In this document: one piece after another, positions 41,301-48,535 of the stretch
Layout of the letters: each line of letters begins with the position of its first letter
How positions within the stretch are numbered: position 1 is the stretch's first letter
Source of the DNA: CALMEH01 sp964548225
Lineage (GTDB): Bacteria > Acidobacteriota > Blastocatellia > Pyrinomonadales > Pyrinomonadaceae
Assembly (NCBI GenBank): GCA_964548225.1
Contig: CAZJQP010000014.1
Coordinates: forward strand, 8,159 to 72,158
DNA: 64,000 nucleotides
Direction of reading: 5' to 3'
The notes under the pieces: generated by a model
Told to the model about the DNA's origin: nothing
Database searches by the model: none
What the model saw: only the letters and a program-made list of their open reading frames with translations
Made by a program: the position numbers and the translations under genes

Positions 41301-41720
41301 TTAAAATTCCTTTCGCTTAAAAAAATGCGAAAATATGCGTATAAAAGCCTCTATTAAAACCGCAAAAGCCAAACTGACAAGCCCGAAAACTACTGACAAT
41401 GGGGGAAAAATGTGTGTTAAAAAAATAATTCCCAAAACTGCGCCGAGCGTAAAATAACGCAAAACATAGCGCAAGGCTGAATAATGCGGCTGATATTCGC
41501 CTTCGGCAGTTTCGGCAAACATCTTTTTGAGCGATGATTTAAGCCAGAAAAAATTGCCGAAAGACAAAATCCCGCCGATAAAAAAGCCCAAAGCCCAAAG
41601 CGGAGATATAAAAATCAATCCCGCAAAACTTCCCAAAACAACAACAACTCCCATTAACCATAAAATTCTACGGTTGGAAATCGGCGTTTCCACACTATTA
41701 CTGTCAGGTGCTTCGCTCAT
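41301..41720 (-). CDS. atpI: ATP synthase subunit I-like membrane protein
   Basis: The 139-residue protein has four hydrophobic helices (ILWLMGVVVVLGSFAGLIF, WALGFFIGGILSFGNFFWL, YFTLGAVLGIIFL, VFGLVSLAFAVLIEAFI). The GGILSFGNFFWLK motif is typical of the AtpI/subunit I family upstream of atpB. It assists c-ring assembly in other bacteria. Confidence 0.8.
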   Translation of the reverse strand: MSEAPDSNSVETPISNRRILWLMGVVVVLGSFAGLIFISPLWALGFFIGGILSFGNFFWLKSSLKKMFAETAEGEYQPHYSALRYVLRYFTLGAVLGIIFLTHIFPPLSVVFGLVSLAFAVLIEAFIRIFSHFFKRKEF

Positions 41721-41862
41721 TGCGAAACTAAGATTTTACAAAGGAATTCTAAAAATTTCAAACGGCAGACGGATTTTGTGCAATTTTTCTCAAAATCGTT
41801 TAACCACGAAAGTAGCGAAAAGAAAGAAAAAGATTTTTTTGTTATTTTTTTTACGCAGTTTG

Positions 41863-42147
41863 CTATTTCTTCAAAATCTGCGAAGTCAATCTGAAAAACT
41901 GAACAAATCCGACAATTGCCCCCAAGACAATGCCGATAATTAAACCCTTCGGCGATGAATCAAAAAATCTATCCGCCAAATATCCGACAACCGCTAACGC
42001 CAAAACCGAACCGAAAAGCGTAATGCCGGCGGAAAAAGCCAACCCTGTTTTTCGCGCAGTTTCCGCCGGATTCTCTTTTTCTGGTGGCGGTTGAAAAAAT
42101 CCTTCTTCGGCATCTTCTAAATTATCTTTATAATCATTTTCGTCCAT
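41863..42147 (-). CDS. atpZ: AtpZ/AtpI-like small membrane protein
   Basis: From ATG 42147 the product has 94 residues: an acidic start (MDENDYKDNLEDAEEGFF), then two membrane helices (SAGITLFGSVLALAVVGYLADRFF and GLIIGIVLGAIVGFVQFFR). This is the two-helix AtpZ pattern at the head of atp operons. The longer frame to 42174 adds nine residues with no ribosome site. AtpZ is associated with Mg2+/Ca2+ handling or assembly. Confidence 0.8.
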   Translation of the reverse strand: MDENDYKDNLEDAEEGFFQPPPEKENPAETARKTGLAFSAGITLFGSVLALAVVGYLADRFFDSSPKGLIIGIVLGAIVGFVQFFRLTSQILKK

Positions 42148-42230
42148 TGATTTTAGCTTTATGCGAAAGGACACACGAAAGCAAGTCTGTTACATTTTCA
42201 CTTATTTTGCGTGTATTTCCGCATTTTTGA

Positions 42231-43601
42231 TTATTTTGCGGCTTCGCTCAATAAATACGCGAAAAGTTTGTCTTGCACATCAGGACTCGTAACCAATTTC
42301 GTGTGTCCTTCGCAAACGGAAATTTCCGCCGTTACGGGCAAAATCGTTTTGTTTGTTTTCTCTGTCAAAGTTTCCGCTGTCAACGAGCGTTTCGGCACAA
42401 CGCCGTCGCCCATTGAAAAAAGTATCTTTTTAATTTCTTCCGCCACAACTTTTTCGCCGTTCGCACGAGTAAAACCATCGGCTTTGAAAAGCGTTTTCCA
42501 TTCATCTTTTTTGTCGCGGTAAACAACAAAACCGTCAAGCGTATCTTTGCAGTCCGCGCCGATGAGATACATTTGAACCGAAGTTTTTGCATTTACATTT
42601 GCATCCAAAGCCTCTTGAAAATGCTTTGCGCGAGTTAAAACGGCTTGGAAATAATCTTTGGCGTTCTTCTGTTCAGCAATCGTAAAATTTTTCTTAAAAC
42701 TGTCATCTTCTATAACGCTCCAGCCATATTCCTCCCACGTTTTTACGTCAAAAATATCAACGTCGAGTGGTTTCAGATTTTCGTCAAAGGCTCTTAGTGT
42801 TTCGCTGTGCGGCAGAAGTTGATAGATTGAAGGAATCGTAAAAGTGTCAAATTTTGAAACGTCTTGCACAAACGGCAAATTCAATCCGCCGCCGAGGTAA
42901 GAAAAACCGTTAATCAATGCGCTCAATGATTGAGTTGAACCTTCATTCGGCGTTCCGAGCAAAAAGACTTTGCTGAAATGTTTTGAACCTGCCCACGTCG
43001 GGCGCGGTTTTCCGGTTTTTGGCAAATCCGCCGTGCCATACATTGCCGCATAGCGCGAAATTAAACCGCCCATCGAATGTGCAATAATGTTAAATTTCAA
43101 ATTCGGTCGCTTCAAAGTTTTTTTCAAATCTTCGATTTTACGAATCAAAATCTGTGCGTTTTCGACATTATCAAGCCGCCAATCATAACCGAAAACATAA
43201 AATGTATCTTCGTAACCTTTGATTGTCGGGTTGTCCCATTTCCCTTCCGTATAACCGCCGCGAGTTTGCAAAGCATCAATCAATTTCTGGTAAATCTCGA
43301 TTTCGGGCAAAATTTTCAGAAATTGCACACCGCGGATAACGTCACCTGCGACAAGCGAATCTTTGTTTTGCGATAAATCCAGCGACGAAATCGGGAGACG
43401 AATGTCATCGTCTTTCGAACGTTGCGCCTTAAACCAAACCGTTTCGCCCGTCTTGCTGTTGATGAGTTCCGAGCCGGTCAAACCGGGAATGATTATTATC
43501 GGATTTTTGCCTTTATTTGTGTTTGTTATTTGTGCCTGTATGGAAAATGTAGAACACAGCACAAAACATAAAAAAATCAGGAGTTTTTGGGAATTTAACA
43601 T
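42231..43601 (-). CDS. exported LCAT-like alpha/beta hydrolase (lipase/acyltransferase)
   Basis: The 456-residue protein has a signal peptide (MLNSQKLLIFLCFVLCSTFSIQAQ) and an LCAT-type start, NPIIIIPGLTGSELINSKTGETVWF. The nucleophile elbow is IAHSMGGLISRYAA (Ser). A Asp (TLDGFVVYRD region or GDGVVPKRS) and the late His (EGHTKLVTSPDV) would complete the triad. Members hydrolyse or transfer acyl groups on phospholipids. The gene is monocistronic or leads from the GT2/waaA group 40 bases upstream. Confidence 0.85.
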   Translation of the reverse strand: MLNSQKLLIFLCFVLCSTFSIQAQITNTNKGKNPIIIIPGLTGSELINSKTGETVWFKAQRSKDDDIRLPISSLDLSQNKDSLVAGDVIRGVQFLKILPEIEIYQKLIDALQTRGGYTEGKWDNPTIKGYEDTFYVFGYDWRLDNVENAQILIRKIEDLKKTLKRPNLKFNIIAHSMGGLISRYAAMYGTADLPKTGKPRPTWAGSKHFSKVFLLGTPNEGSTQSLSALINGFSYLGGGLNLPFVQDVSKFDTFTIPSIYQLLPHSETLRAFDENLKPLDVDIFDVKTWEEYGWSVIEDDSFKKNFTIAEQKNAKDYFQAVLTRAKHFQEALDANVNAKTSVQMYLIGADCKDTLDGFVVYRDKKDEWKTLFKADGFTRANGEKVVAEEIKKILFSMGDGVVPKRSLTAETLTEKTNKTILPVTAEISVCEGHTKLVTSPDVQDKLFAYLLSEAAK

Positions 43602-43641
43602 ACGTTTAATTTATCATTTTTTGTGTGAAATCGCACAAAAA

Positions 43642-44850
43642 TCAATTTTTAGAACGAATTATAGATGTCTTTTCAGCCGAAATGAGTTGGTAGGAAATAC
43701 CGCGCCAAAGGATTTTTCTGGAAAGCAAAGCGCAAAAACAATTATAAAAATATAGCGCAGGCGAAAAAATCCAAAGCGTATTCTGCGCCCAAAATTGCTT
43801 TTTCAAATCAGTTTCGTAGTTTTCTAAAACAAGTTTCACGGCTTTTAATCTTAACCAAGATTTGCCGATGCTAAATGCCGAAACGAGCAAAAATGTTGTT
43901 GAGGCAAACCAAAAATTAAAACTGTTTGCCGCACTTAAAATCATTAGCAAAATGCTCAAAATCATCACCGCATTAAAAATAAACGCGCCGATAAATACTT
44001 GCATCCAAAGAGATTGAGCATAAACTCGCGTAATTTTCATCTGTCGCGTCGTAAATTCCAAAAGTTCGCGGAAAGTGCAATTTTCAACGGTTGCGGTTAA
44101 GGCTTGCGGCACAAAGTAAATCGGCAAATTTGCCTGTTTCATTGCCCGTGTAACTGCAAAATCGTCAGATAAAACACCACGCCATTTTTCACGCATTTCC
44201 AGATTTTCAAAAGTTTCGCGCCGCAATGCCATCGAACCGCCCCACGCGAAATTATTTTGCAAATTCGCGCCCAAAGCCGAAGCAATCGAAGCATTCCAAA
44301 CGCTTCGCATTTCGGACGCAAAACTAATTTTCTTTGAAATAAACCAACGATACGCCGTCGCACAACCAATTTTTTCATCAGCCAAAGGTGCAATTAAATT
44401 TTGCAACCAATCGGCGTTGGGACGCGCATCCGAATCAACAAAAACAAAAATTTTGGACTCATCGGCAACTTGCAAAACAGCTTCGCGCAAATTATGTATT
44501 TTCTGCGCTTCGTGGGTTGCTTTTCCGGCAGTGATGCATTTCGCCTCTACATTTTTCGCGTTTCTGCGTGAAATTTTCTTTATAACTTCCAGGGCTTCGT
44601 CGGTTTCCGAATCAACCACAAAAATAATTTCATAATGTGGAAAATTTTGTCGAAAAAGCGCGGACAAATTTTCTTCCAAATCTTCGTCTAAGCCACGACA
44701 CGGCGCGATTATTGAAACAAACGGCGTAAAATTCGATGGCGGTTTGGCGAGTTCTTTTTTGAAAAAAATTAAATAATCAATGCCACCGCGAAATGATTTG
44801 TAACTCAAAAAAACCAGCAAACCGGCGAAGATGTAGAAAATAAAAATCAT
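43642..44850 (-). CDS. glycosyltransferase family 2/21 (ceramide glucosyltransferase or HpnI-like)
   Basis: The 402-residue membrane protein has an N-terminal helix, then the GT-A domain: FVSIIAPCRGLDEDLEENL, the DxD-type FVDSDARPNADWL, WGGSMALRRETFENL, LSDDFAVTRAM and TRQMKITRVYAQS (the Q/RxxRW-like position). C-terminal helices follow. Related enzymes glycosylate ceramide or hopanoids. Its ATG overlaps the waaA stop (ATGA), so both are translated together, pointing to an envelope lipid role. Confidence 0.85.
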   Translation of the reverse strand: MIFIFYIFAGLLVFLSYKSFRGGIDYLIFFKKELAKPPSNFTPFVSIIAPCRGLDEDLEENLSALFRQNFPHYEIIFVVDSETDEALEVIKKISRRNAKNVEAKCITAGKATHEAQKIHNLREAVLQVADESKIFVFVDSDARPNADWLQNLIAPLADEKIGCATAYRWFISKKISFASEMRSVWNASIASALGANLQNNFAWGGSMALRRETFENLEMREKWRGVLSDDFAVTRAMKQANLPIYFVPQALTATVENCTFRELLEFTTRQMKITRVYAQSLWMQVFIGAFIFNAVMILSILLMILSAANSFNFWFASTTFLLVSAFSIGKSWLRLKAVKLVLENYETDLKKQFWAQNTLWIFSPALYFYNCFCALLSRKILWRGISYQLISAEKTSIIRSKN

Positions 44851-46139
44851 CGTAAAAATTCTTTCAGATGTTCGATTGTTTTGACAGTTGCTCCTCGATT
44901 TTTTTTCATCAGGGCAAAGGCATTTGCCGCAATTTTTTTGCGCTTTTCAATATCTTGTAAAAGTTCTCCGAAAGTTTCCGAAAGTCTTTCGCTTGTTTGG
45001 TTTTCATCAATTTTCGGAAGTTGGATGAGCGCATTTTGATTTGAAAATTCGCGCACGATTTCGGCAAAATTCATTGTATAAAAACCCGTAACAATAGCTT
45101 TTCGTGCAATTGCAGGTTCTAAAATGCTCTGCCCGCCGTGTGGAATTAAACTTCCGCCAACGAAAACAATTTCCGCTAAATTATAAACCGCACGAAGTTC
45201 GCCAATCGAATCCAGCAAAATAATTTCCGCCGTTTTATCACGCGGCGACGGAGCTTCGCTTCTTTTTGCCCAATCAAAACCGGACTTTTCTATTAATTCC
45301 GCAACTTCCGCAAATCGTTCGGGATGTCGCGGCGCAATTAAAAGACGCGGCAATTTTTCGGAGGCGGAGTTTTTCCAAACGTCCTTAAATGCCCGTAAAA
45401 TATGAGTTTCTTCCGGTGAGTGTGTGCTGGCAGCGATGATTAAAGGTGAATTTTCCGTAATTGCAAATCTGGTGCGGAGAATTTCAGTCAAATCGTTTTT
45501 CGTATCATCTTGGTCAAATTTTATGTTTCCCGCAATTTTGACTTTGCTGGCGCGAATTCCCAAATCAATCAATCGTTTAGCGTCTGTGCGGGTTTGCATT
45601 ACAGCTAAATCAATATAATGCAAAATGTGCTGCATCGTTTTTTTTATGTATGAATATCGCTTGAATGATTTTTCCGAAAGCCGTCCGTTGACCACAGCAA
45701 TTTTTGCGCCACTTTTGTGTGTTTGACGCAGAAAATTAAACCAAAGTTCAGTTTCCATCAGCAAAACGACCGAAGGTTTTATCTTTCGCAAAGCACGTTT
45801 GACGGTAAATTTCCAATCAAAAGGAAAATAAAAAACGAGTTCGGCTTTATCTTTGAATAATTTTTTGGCGAGTTCTTGTCCGGTTTTGGTTGTCGTGGAA
45901 ACAACCAAACGATATTCGGGAAAATGTGTAACTATTTCATTTACAAGCGGTTGTGCCGCATTTGTTTCGCCAACCGAAACACAATGAAGCCACAAGACTT
46001 TTTTATCGTTCTGCTCAATTTCTGGCAATTTTCCAAATCTCTGCCAGAAACCCGAAATATATTTTTCGCGTTTCAGCAAGAACATCGGCAACAATAAAGT
46101 GAAACCGACGGTTAACAGAAAACTGTAAATTAAAAACAT
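44847..46139 (-). CDS. waaA: 3-deoxy-D-manno-octulosonic acid transferase
   Basis: The 430-residue enzyme (KdtA) adds Kdo to lipid A. N-terminal anchor (FLIYSFLLTVGFTLLLPMFLL), then SGFWQRFG, LWLHCVSVGETNAAQPLV, VLLMETELWFNFL, SFKRYSYIK and FVGGSLIPHGGQSILEPA are all diagnostic. The start is ATG 46139; the 24 codons upstream in frame are heptamer repeat (AKCIVQS...). No ribosome site is visible because the repeat hairpin abuts the ATG. Confidence 0.95.
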   Translation of the reverse strand: MFLIYSFLLTVGFTLLLPMFLLKREKYISGFWQRFGKLPEIEQNDKKVLWLHCVSVGETNAAQPLVNEIVTHFPEYRLVVSTTTKTGQELAKKLFKDKAELVFYFPFDWKFTVKRALRKIKPSVVLLMETELWFNFLRQTHKSGAKIAVVNGRLSEKSFKRYSYIKKTMQHILHYIDLAVMQTRTDAKRLIDLGIRASKVKIAGNIKFDQDDTKNDLTEILRTRFAITENSPLIIAASTHSPEETHILRAFKDVWKNSASEKLPRLLIAPRHPERFAEVAELIEKSGFDWAKRSEAPSPRDKTAEIILLDSIGELRAVYNLAEIVFVGGSLIPHGGQSILEPAIARKAIVTGFYTMNFAEIVREFSNQNALIQLPKIDENQTSERLSETFGELLQDIEKRKKIAANAFALMKKNRGATVKTIEHLKEFLR

Positions 46140-46212
46140 AGTGTAAAGTGTAAAGTGCAAAGTGCATAGTCTGTTTTTACAACTTTGCACTATGCACTTT
46201 GCACTTTGCACT
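46140..46212. repeat. heptamer hairpin abutting the waaA start codon
   Basis: AAAGTGC/AAAGTGT 7-mers at 46140-46170 pair with GCACTTT 7-mers at 46189-46212 (24-bp arms, one mismatch). It fills the gap between efp and waaA. Confidence 0.85.
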
Positions 46213-46217
46213 GAAAT

Positions 46218-46781
46218 TTATTTCACTCTTTCCATATAACGCGATTCCGACGGATTGACGCGAATTTTTTCGCCGTTCGTGATAAATGGCGGAACATAAA
46301 GAGTTACGCCGTTTTCAAGAGTTGCAGGTTTGTTTGAATTGGACGCGGTTGCGCCTTTTAATACCGGTTCAGTGTCAGTAACAGTTAGTTCCATCGAACT
46401 CGGAAGAGTTACACCGATTGGAGTGCCGTCGTAAAATTCGACCTCGATTTGCAGATTCGGCATCAACCATTGTGCGGCATCACCTAGCTCTTCTTCGGTC
46501 AGGGCAACCTGTTCATAGGTTTCATTATTCATAAAATGATGATGCGAACCGTCCGAATAAAGATACTCCATTTTGTGCTGTTCAAGCGTTACTTTTTCGA
46601 GTGTGTCGTTTGAACGAAAACGATGTTCAAATGAATTCCCTGTCAAAAGATTTCGCAGACGAGTTTGCACCATTGCGCGAAGATTGCCCGGCGTGTGATG
46701 CCTGAATTCCATCACCTTGACGGGCGTTCCTTCGTGTAAAATTACCATTCCTTTTCTGATGTCATTAGCTGAAAGTGCCAT
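46218..46781 (-). CDS. efp: elongation factor P
   Basis: The 187-residue protein relieves ribosome stalling at polyproline. All three domains are present: the N-terminal KOW-like domain (ANDIRKGMVILHEGTPVKV), the OB domain (EVEFYDGTPIGVTLPSSMEL) and the C-terminal OB domain with GATASNSNKPATLENG and VNPSESRYMERVK. The tip of the loop that reaches the peptidyl centre reads HHTPGNLRAM, with Asn33 where E. coli has the modified Lys34 and Pseudomonas an Arg. The lysine- or arginine-modifying enzymes would therefore have no target at that position. Confidence 0.96.
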   Translation of the reverse strand: MALSANDIRKGMVILHEGTPVKVMEFRHHTPGNLRAMVQTRLRNLLTGNSFEHRFRSNDTLEKVTLEQHKMEYLYSDGSHHHFMNNETYEQVALTEEELGDAAQWLMPNLQIEVEFYDGTPIGVTLPSSMELTVTDTEPVLKGATASNSNKPATLENGVTLYVPPFITNGEKIRVNPSESRYMERVK

Positions 46782-46958
46782 AAATACTATTAAATCTCCG
46801 TTATGTTAAAAATTTTGTGATAATTGCAAAAGAGATAGTTTAATTTTTTGCGCGTGGATTTGTCTAGCCAAGCCAAAAATCAGCAAAAATCTGCTTAATC
46901 CGTGGGTAATATTTTCTCCCCAAATTGTGCTGATTTTCGCTGATTTTAATTTTTTGAA
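46782..46958. other. intergenic region with short inverted words
   Basis: Contains AAAATCAGCAAAAATCTGC near 46888 and GCTGATTTTCGCTGATTTTA near 46929, partly complementary. It probably holds the efp promoter (reverse strand); no hexamers were certain. Confidence 0.4.
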
Positions 46959-47366
46959 CTATTTCACCGAAATTTTCAGTTTGAACGTGCCGTGCCATTC
47001 GTCAGCTTTCATACATTCAAAAACCGTAATTTTATAATCGCCGGCTTTTGTGTTTTCAACCGTTTTATAATTATTGCACGAAGCGTCTGCGTCGTTTATT
47101 TCTTCGCCGTTCGGGTCGTTAATTCCAACAGTAACGTAATGTCCGTTCGTGTTGCCGACTTGTTCAGTCATCAGCGTTTGCCCTTCTTTGACGCGGACTA
47201 GATAAACGATTTGACCTTTGTAACCTTTCAAAGTCCCGGTAACGGTTGCTGAAGTCTTACCTCTGGCAAACTGAACTCTTTTCGTCGTTTGCGCTTCAGA
47301 CGAAAATGGCGAAACCAATAAAACCGCCAATATTAAAAACCCTGCCAAAAACATTTGTTTTCTCAT
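46959..47366 (-). CDS. small secreted beta-rich protein, PliG-like
   Basis: The 135-residue protein has a signal peptide (MRKQMFLAGFLILAVLLVSPFSSEAQ). The mature sequence RVQFARGKTSATVTGTLKGY, then the alternating strands ending AGDYKITVFECMKADEWHGTFKLKISV (as separate segments), resembles the periplasmic inhibitors of g-type lysozyme (PliG) and related pre-peptidase-like beta sandwiches. Two cysteines (SCNNY and FECMK) may form a disulfide. If correct it would protect the cell wall from lysozyme; the similarity is from memory. Confidence 0.6.
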   Translation of the reverse strand: MRKQMFLAGFLILAVLLVSPFSSEAQTTKRVQFARGKTSATVTGTLKGYKGQIVYLVRVKEGQTLMTEQVGNTNGHYVTVGINDPNGEEINDADASCNNYKTVENTKAGDYKITVFECMKADEWHGTFKLKISVK

Positions 47367-47439
47367 CTTTTTTTCCTCTAACTTTCAGGGAGAAATTTAC
47401 ACGCGGAAGTTTAGTTTAGTCCGGCTCAATGGTCAAATT

Positions 47440-47964
47440 TCAATTTTTTACCCGATACAAAACATAAACACAACCGTTTTTGAAAGTTTGCGATTCGATT
47501 AATTCTAAATCAATCTGTCGCGGCATTTCGTAAAAAAGCGGAACGCCCGCGCCCAATAAAACCGGATGTATATTAAAACCGATTTCGTCAATCAACCCGG
47601 CTTCAAACAGCGTTTTTGCAAAATCGCCGCCGCCCATCAGACAGATTTCCTTGCCGTCTTGATTCTTTAAATCGCGGACAAATTCGACGGCGTTTTCTGA
47701 AACGATTTCTGCACCTTCCGCTGTTTTCAAAGTGCGCGAAAAAACGTAGGTCTTAATTTCGCCGTAAGGGTTTTTCTGTCCTTTGCTTTGTTCGAGCGCA
47801 ATTTCAAAAGTTTTGCGTCCCATTAAAATCGTATCAATTTTTTCAAAAAAACCTGACATTATCGCGCCGGCTTCGTCCGACCACATCAGCCAATCAACCG
47901 CACCATCTGCACGGGCGATGAAATTATCCAAACTGATTGCGCCGCCGAAAGTTATTTTTCTCAT
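47440..47964 (-). CDS. dihydrofolate reductase family protein (RibD C-terminal domain type)
   Basis: The 174-residue protein has the family start ITFGGAISLDNFIARADGAVDWL, then TILMGRKTFEIAL, then CLMGGGDFAKTLFEAGLIDEI and HPVLLGAGVPLF. Such stand-alone proteins are NADPH-dependent reductases of unknown substrate, distinct from FolA. The start ATG overlaps the stop of the lipoprotein gene upstream by four bases, so translation is coupled. Confidence 0.9.
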   Translation of the reverse strand: MRKITFGGAISLDNFIARADGAVDWLMWSDEAGAIMSGFFEKIDTILMGRKTFEIALEQSKGQKNPYGEIKTYVFSRTLKTAEGAEIVSENAVEFVRDLKNQDGKEICLMGGGDFAKTLFEAGLIDEIGFNIHPVLLGAGVPLFYEMPRQIDLELIESQTFKNGCVYVLYRVKN

Positions 47965-48491
47965 TGTTTTTTGAACGGCAGCGGCGGCGGTTCTTCGCCT
48001 TCTTTCGGATATTCTTTGTTAATGCTGTTGTAAATCGAAATGATTTGGTCAATCCATTTTTTCGCCTCTTCGTTGGTTGGATCAAGTTTTAAAGCCTTTC
48101 GGAAATCGCCCAAAGCCGAAGCGTATTGCCGCGATTCGGTCAAAACCAAACCGCGTTTGGAGAAGGCTTGAGACAGAGATTTTTTCAAACTCTCATCTTT
48201 CGGATTCGCCTTCATTTTGTCTTCGATCTGTTTAATTTCCGCATCAAACGAACTCGTATCAACCGGATCGCCGCTCTGTGTCCATTTCGATTTTGTTCCG
48301 TTATTCGGAACGACTTTCGAGTCCGTCTGTGCCGAACTCAATGACGAGCCATTTTGTGAATGACTCGAAACAACCATCGAATTTTGTGTTTGATTAGTCG
48401 GCGCGATATTTGTATTAACGGCTTGCCGGTTCGCACCGGAACAACCTGCAAAAAGCAAAGCCGCGAAACTTAAAATCAATTTTTTTTTCAT
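47961..48491 (-). CDS. TPR-like lipoprotein
   Basis: The 176-residue protein has a lipoprotein signal (KKKLILSFAALLFAGCSG, lipobox FAGC). A Ser/Asn-rich spacer is followed by a helical repeat region (DESLKKSLSQAFSKRGLVLT, then YASALGDFRKALKLDPTNEEAKKWIDQI) matching one or two tetratricopeptide repeats. It ends with a Pro-rich tail. Probably a periplasmic scaffold; partner unknown. Confidence 0.8.
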   Translation of the reverse strand: MKKKLILSFAALLFAGCSGANRQAVNTNIAPTNQTQNSMVVSSHSQNGSSLSSAQTDSKVVPNNGTKSKWTQSGDPVDTSSFDAEIKQIEDKMKANPKDESLKKSLSQAFSKRGLVLTESRQYASALGDFRKALKLDPTNEEAKKWIDQIISIYNSINKEYPKEGEEPPPLPFKKQ

Positions 48492-48535
48492 ATAAGTTTT
48501 GTTCAGAGTTCAAACTAAAATTTGAACTCTGAACT

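Noticed and set aside
46140..46211. Upstream in-frame start for waaA (and similar upstream starts for lpxD at 9944 and GT9 at 31494)
   Set aside because: The added codons are translated heptamer repeats and precede the known family N-termini.
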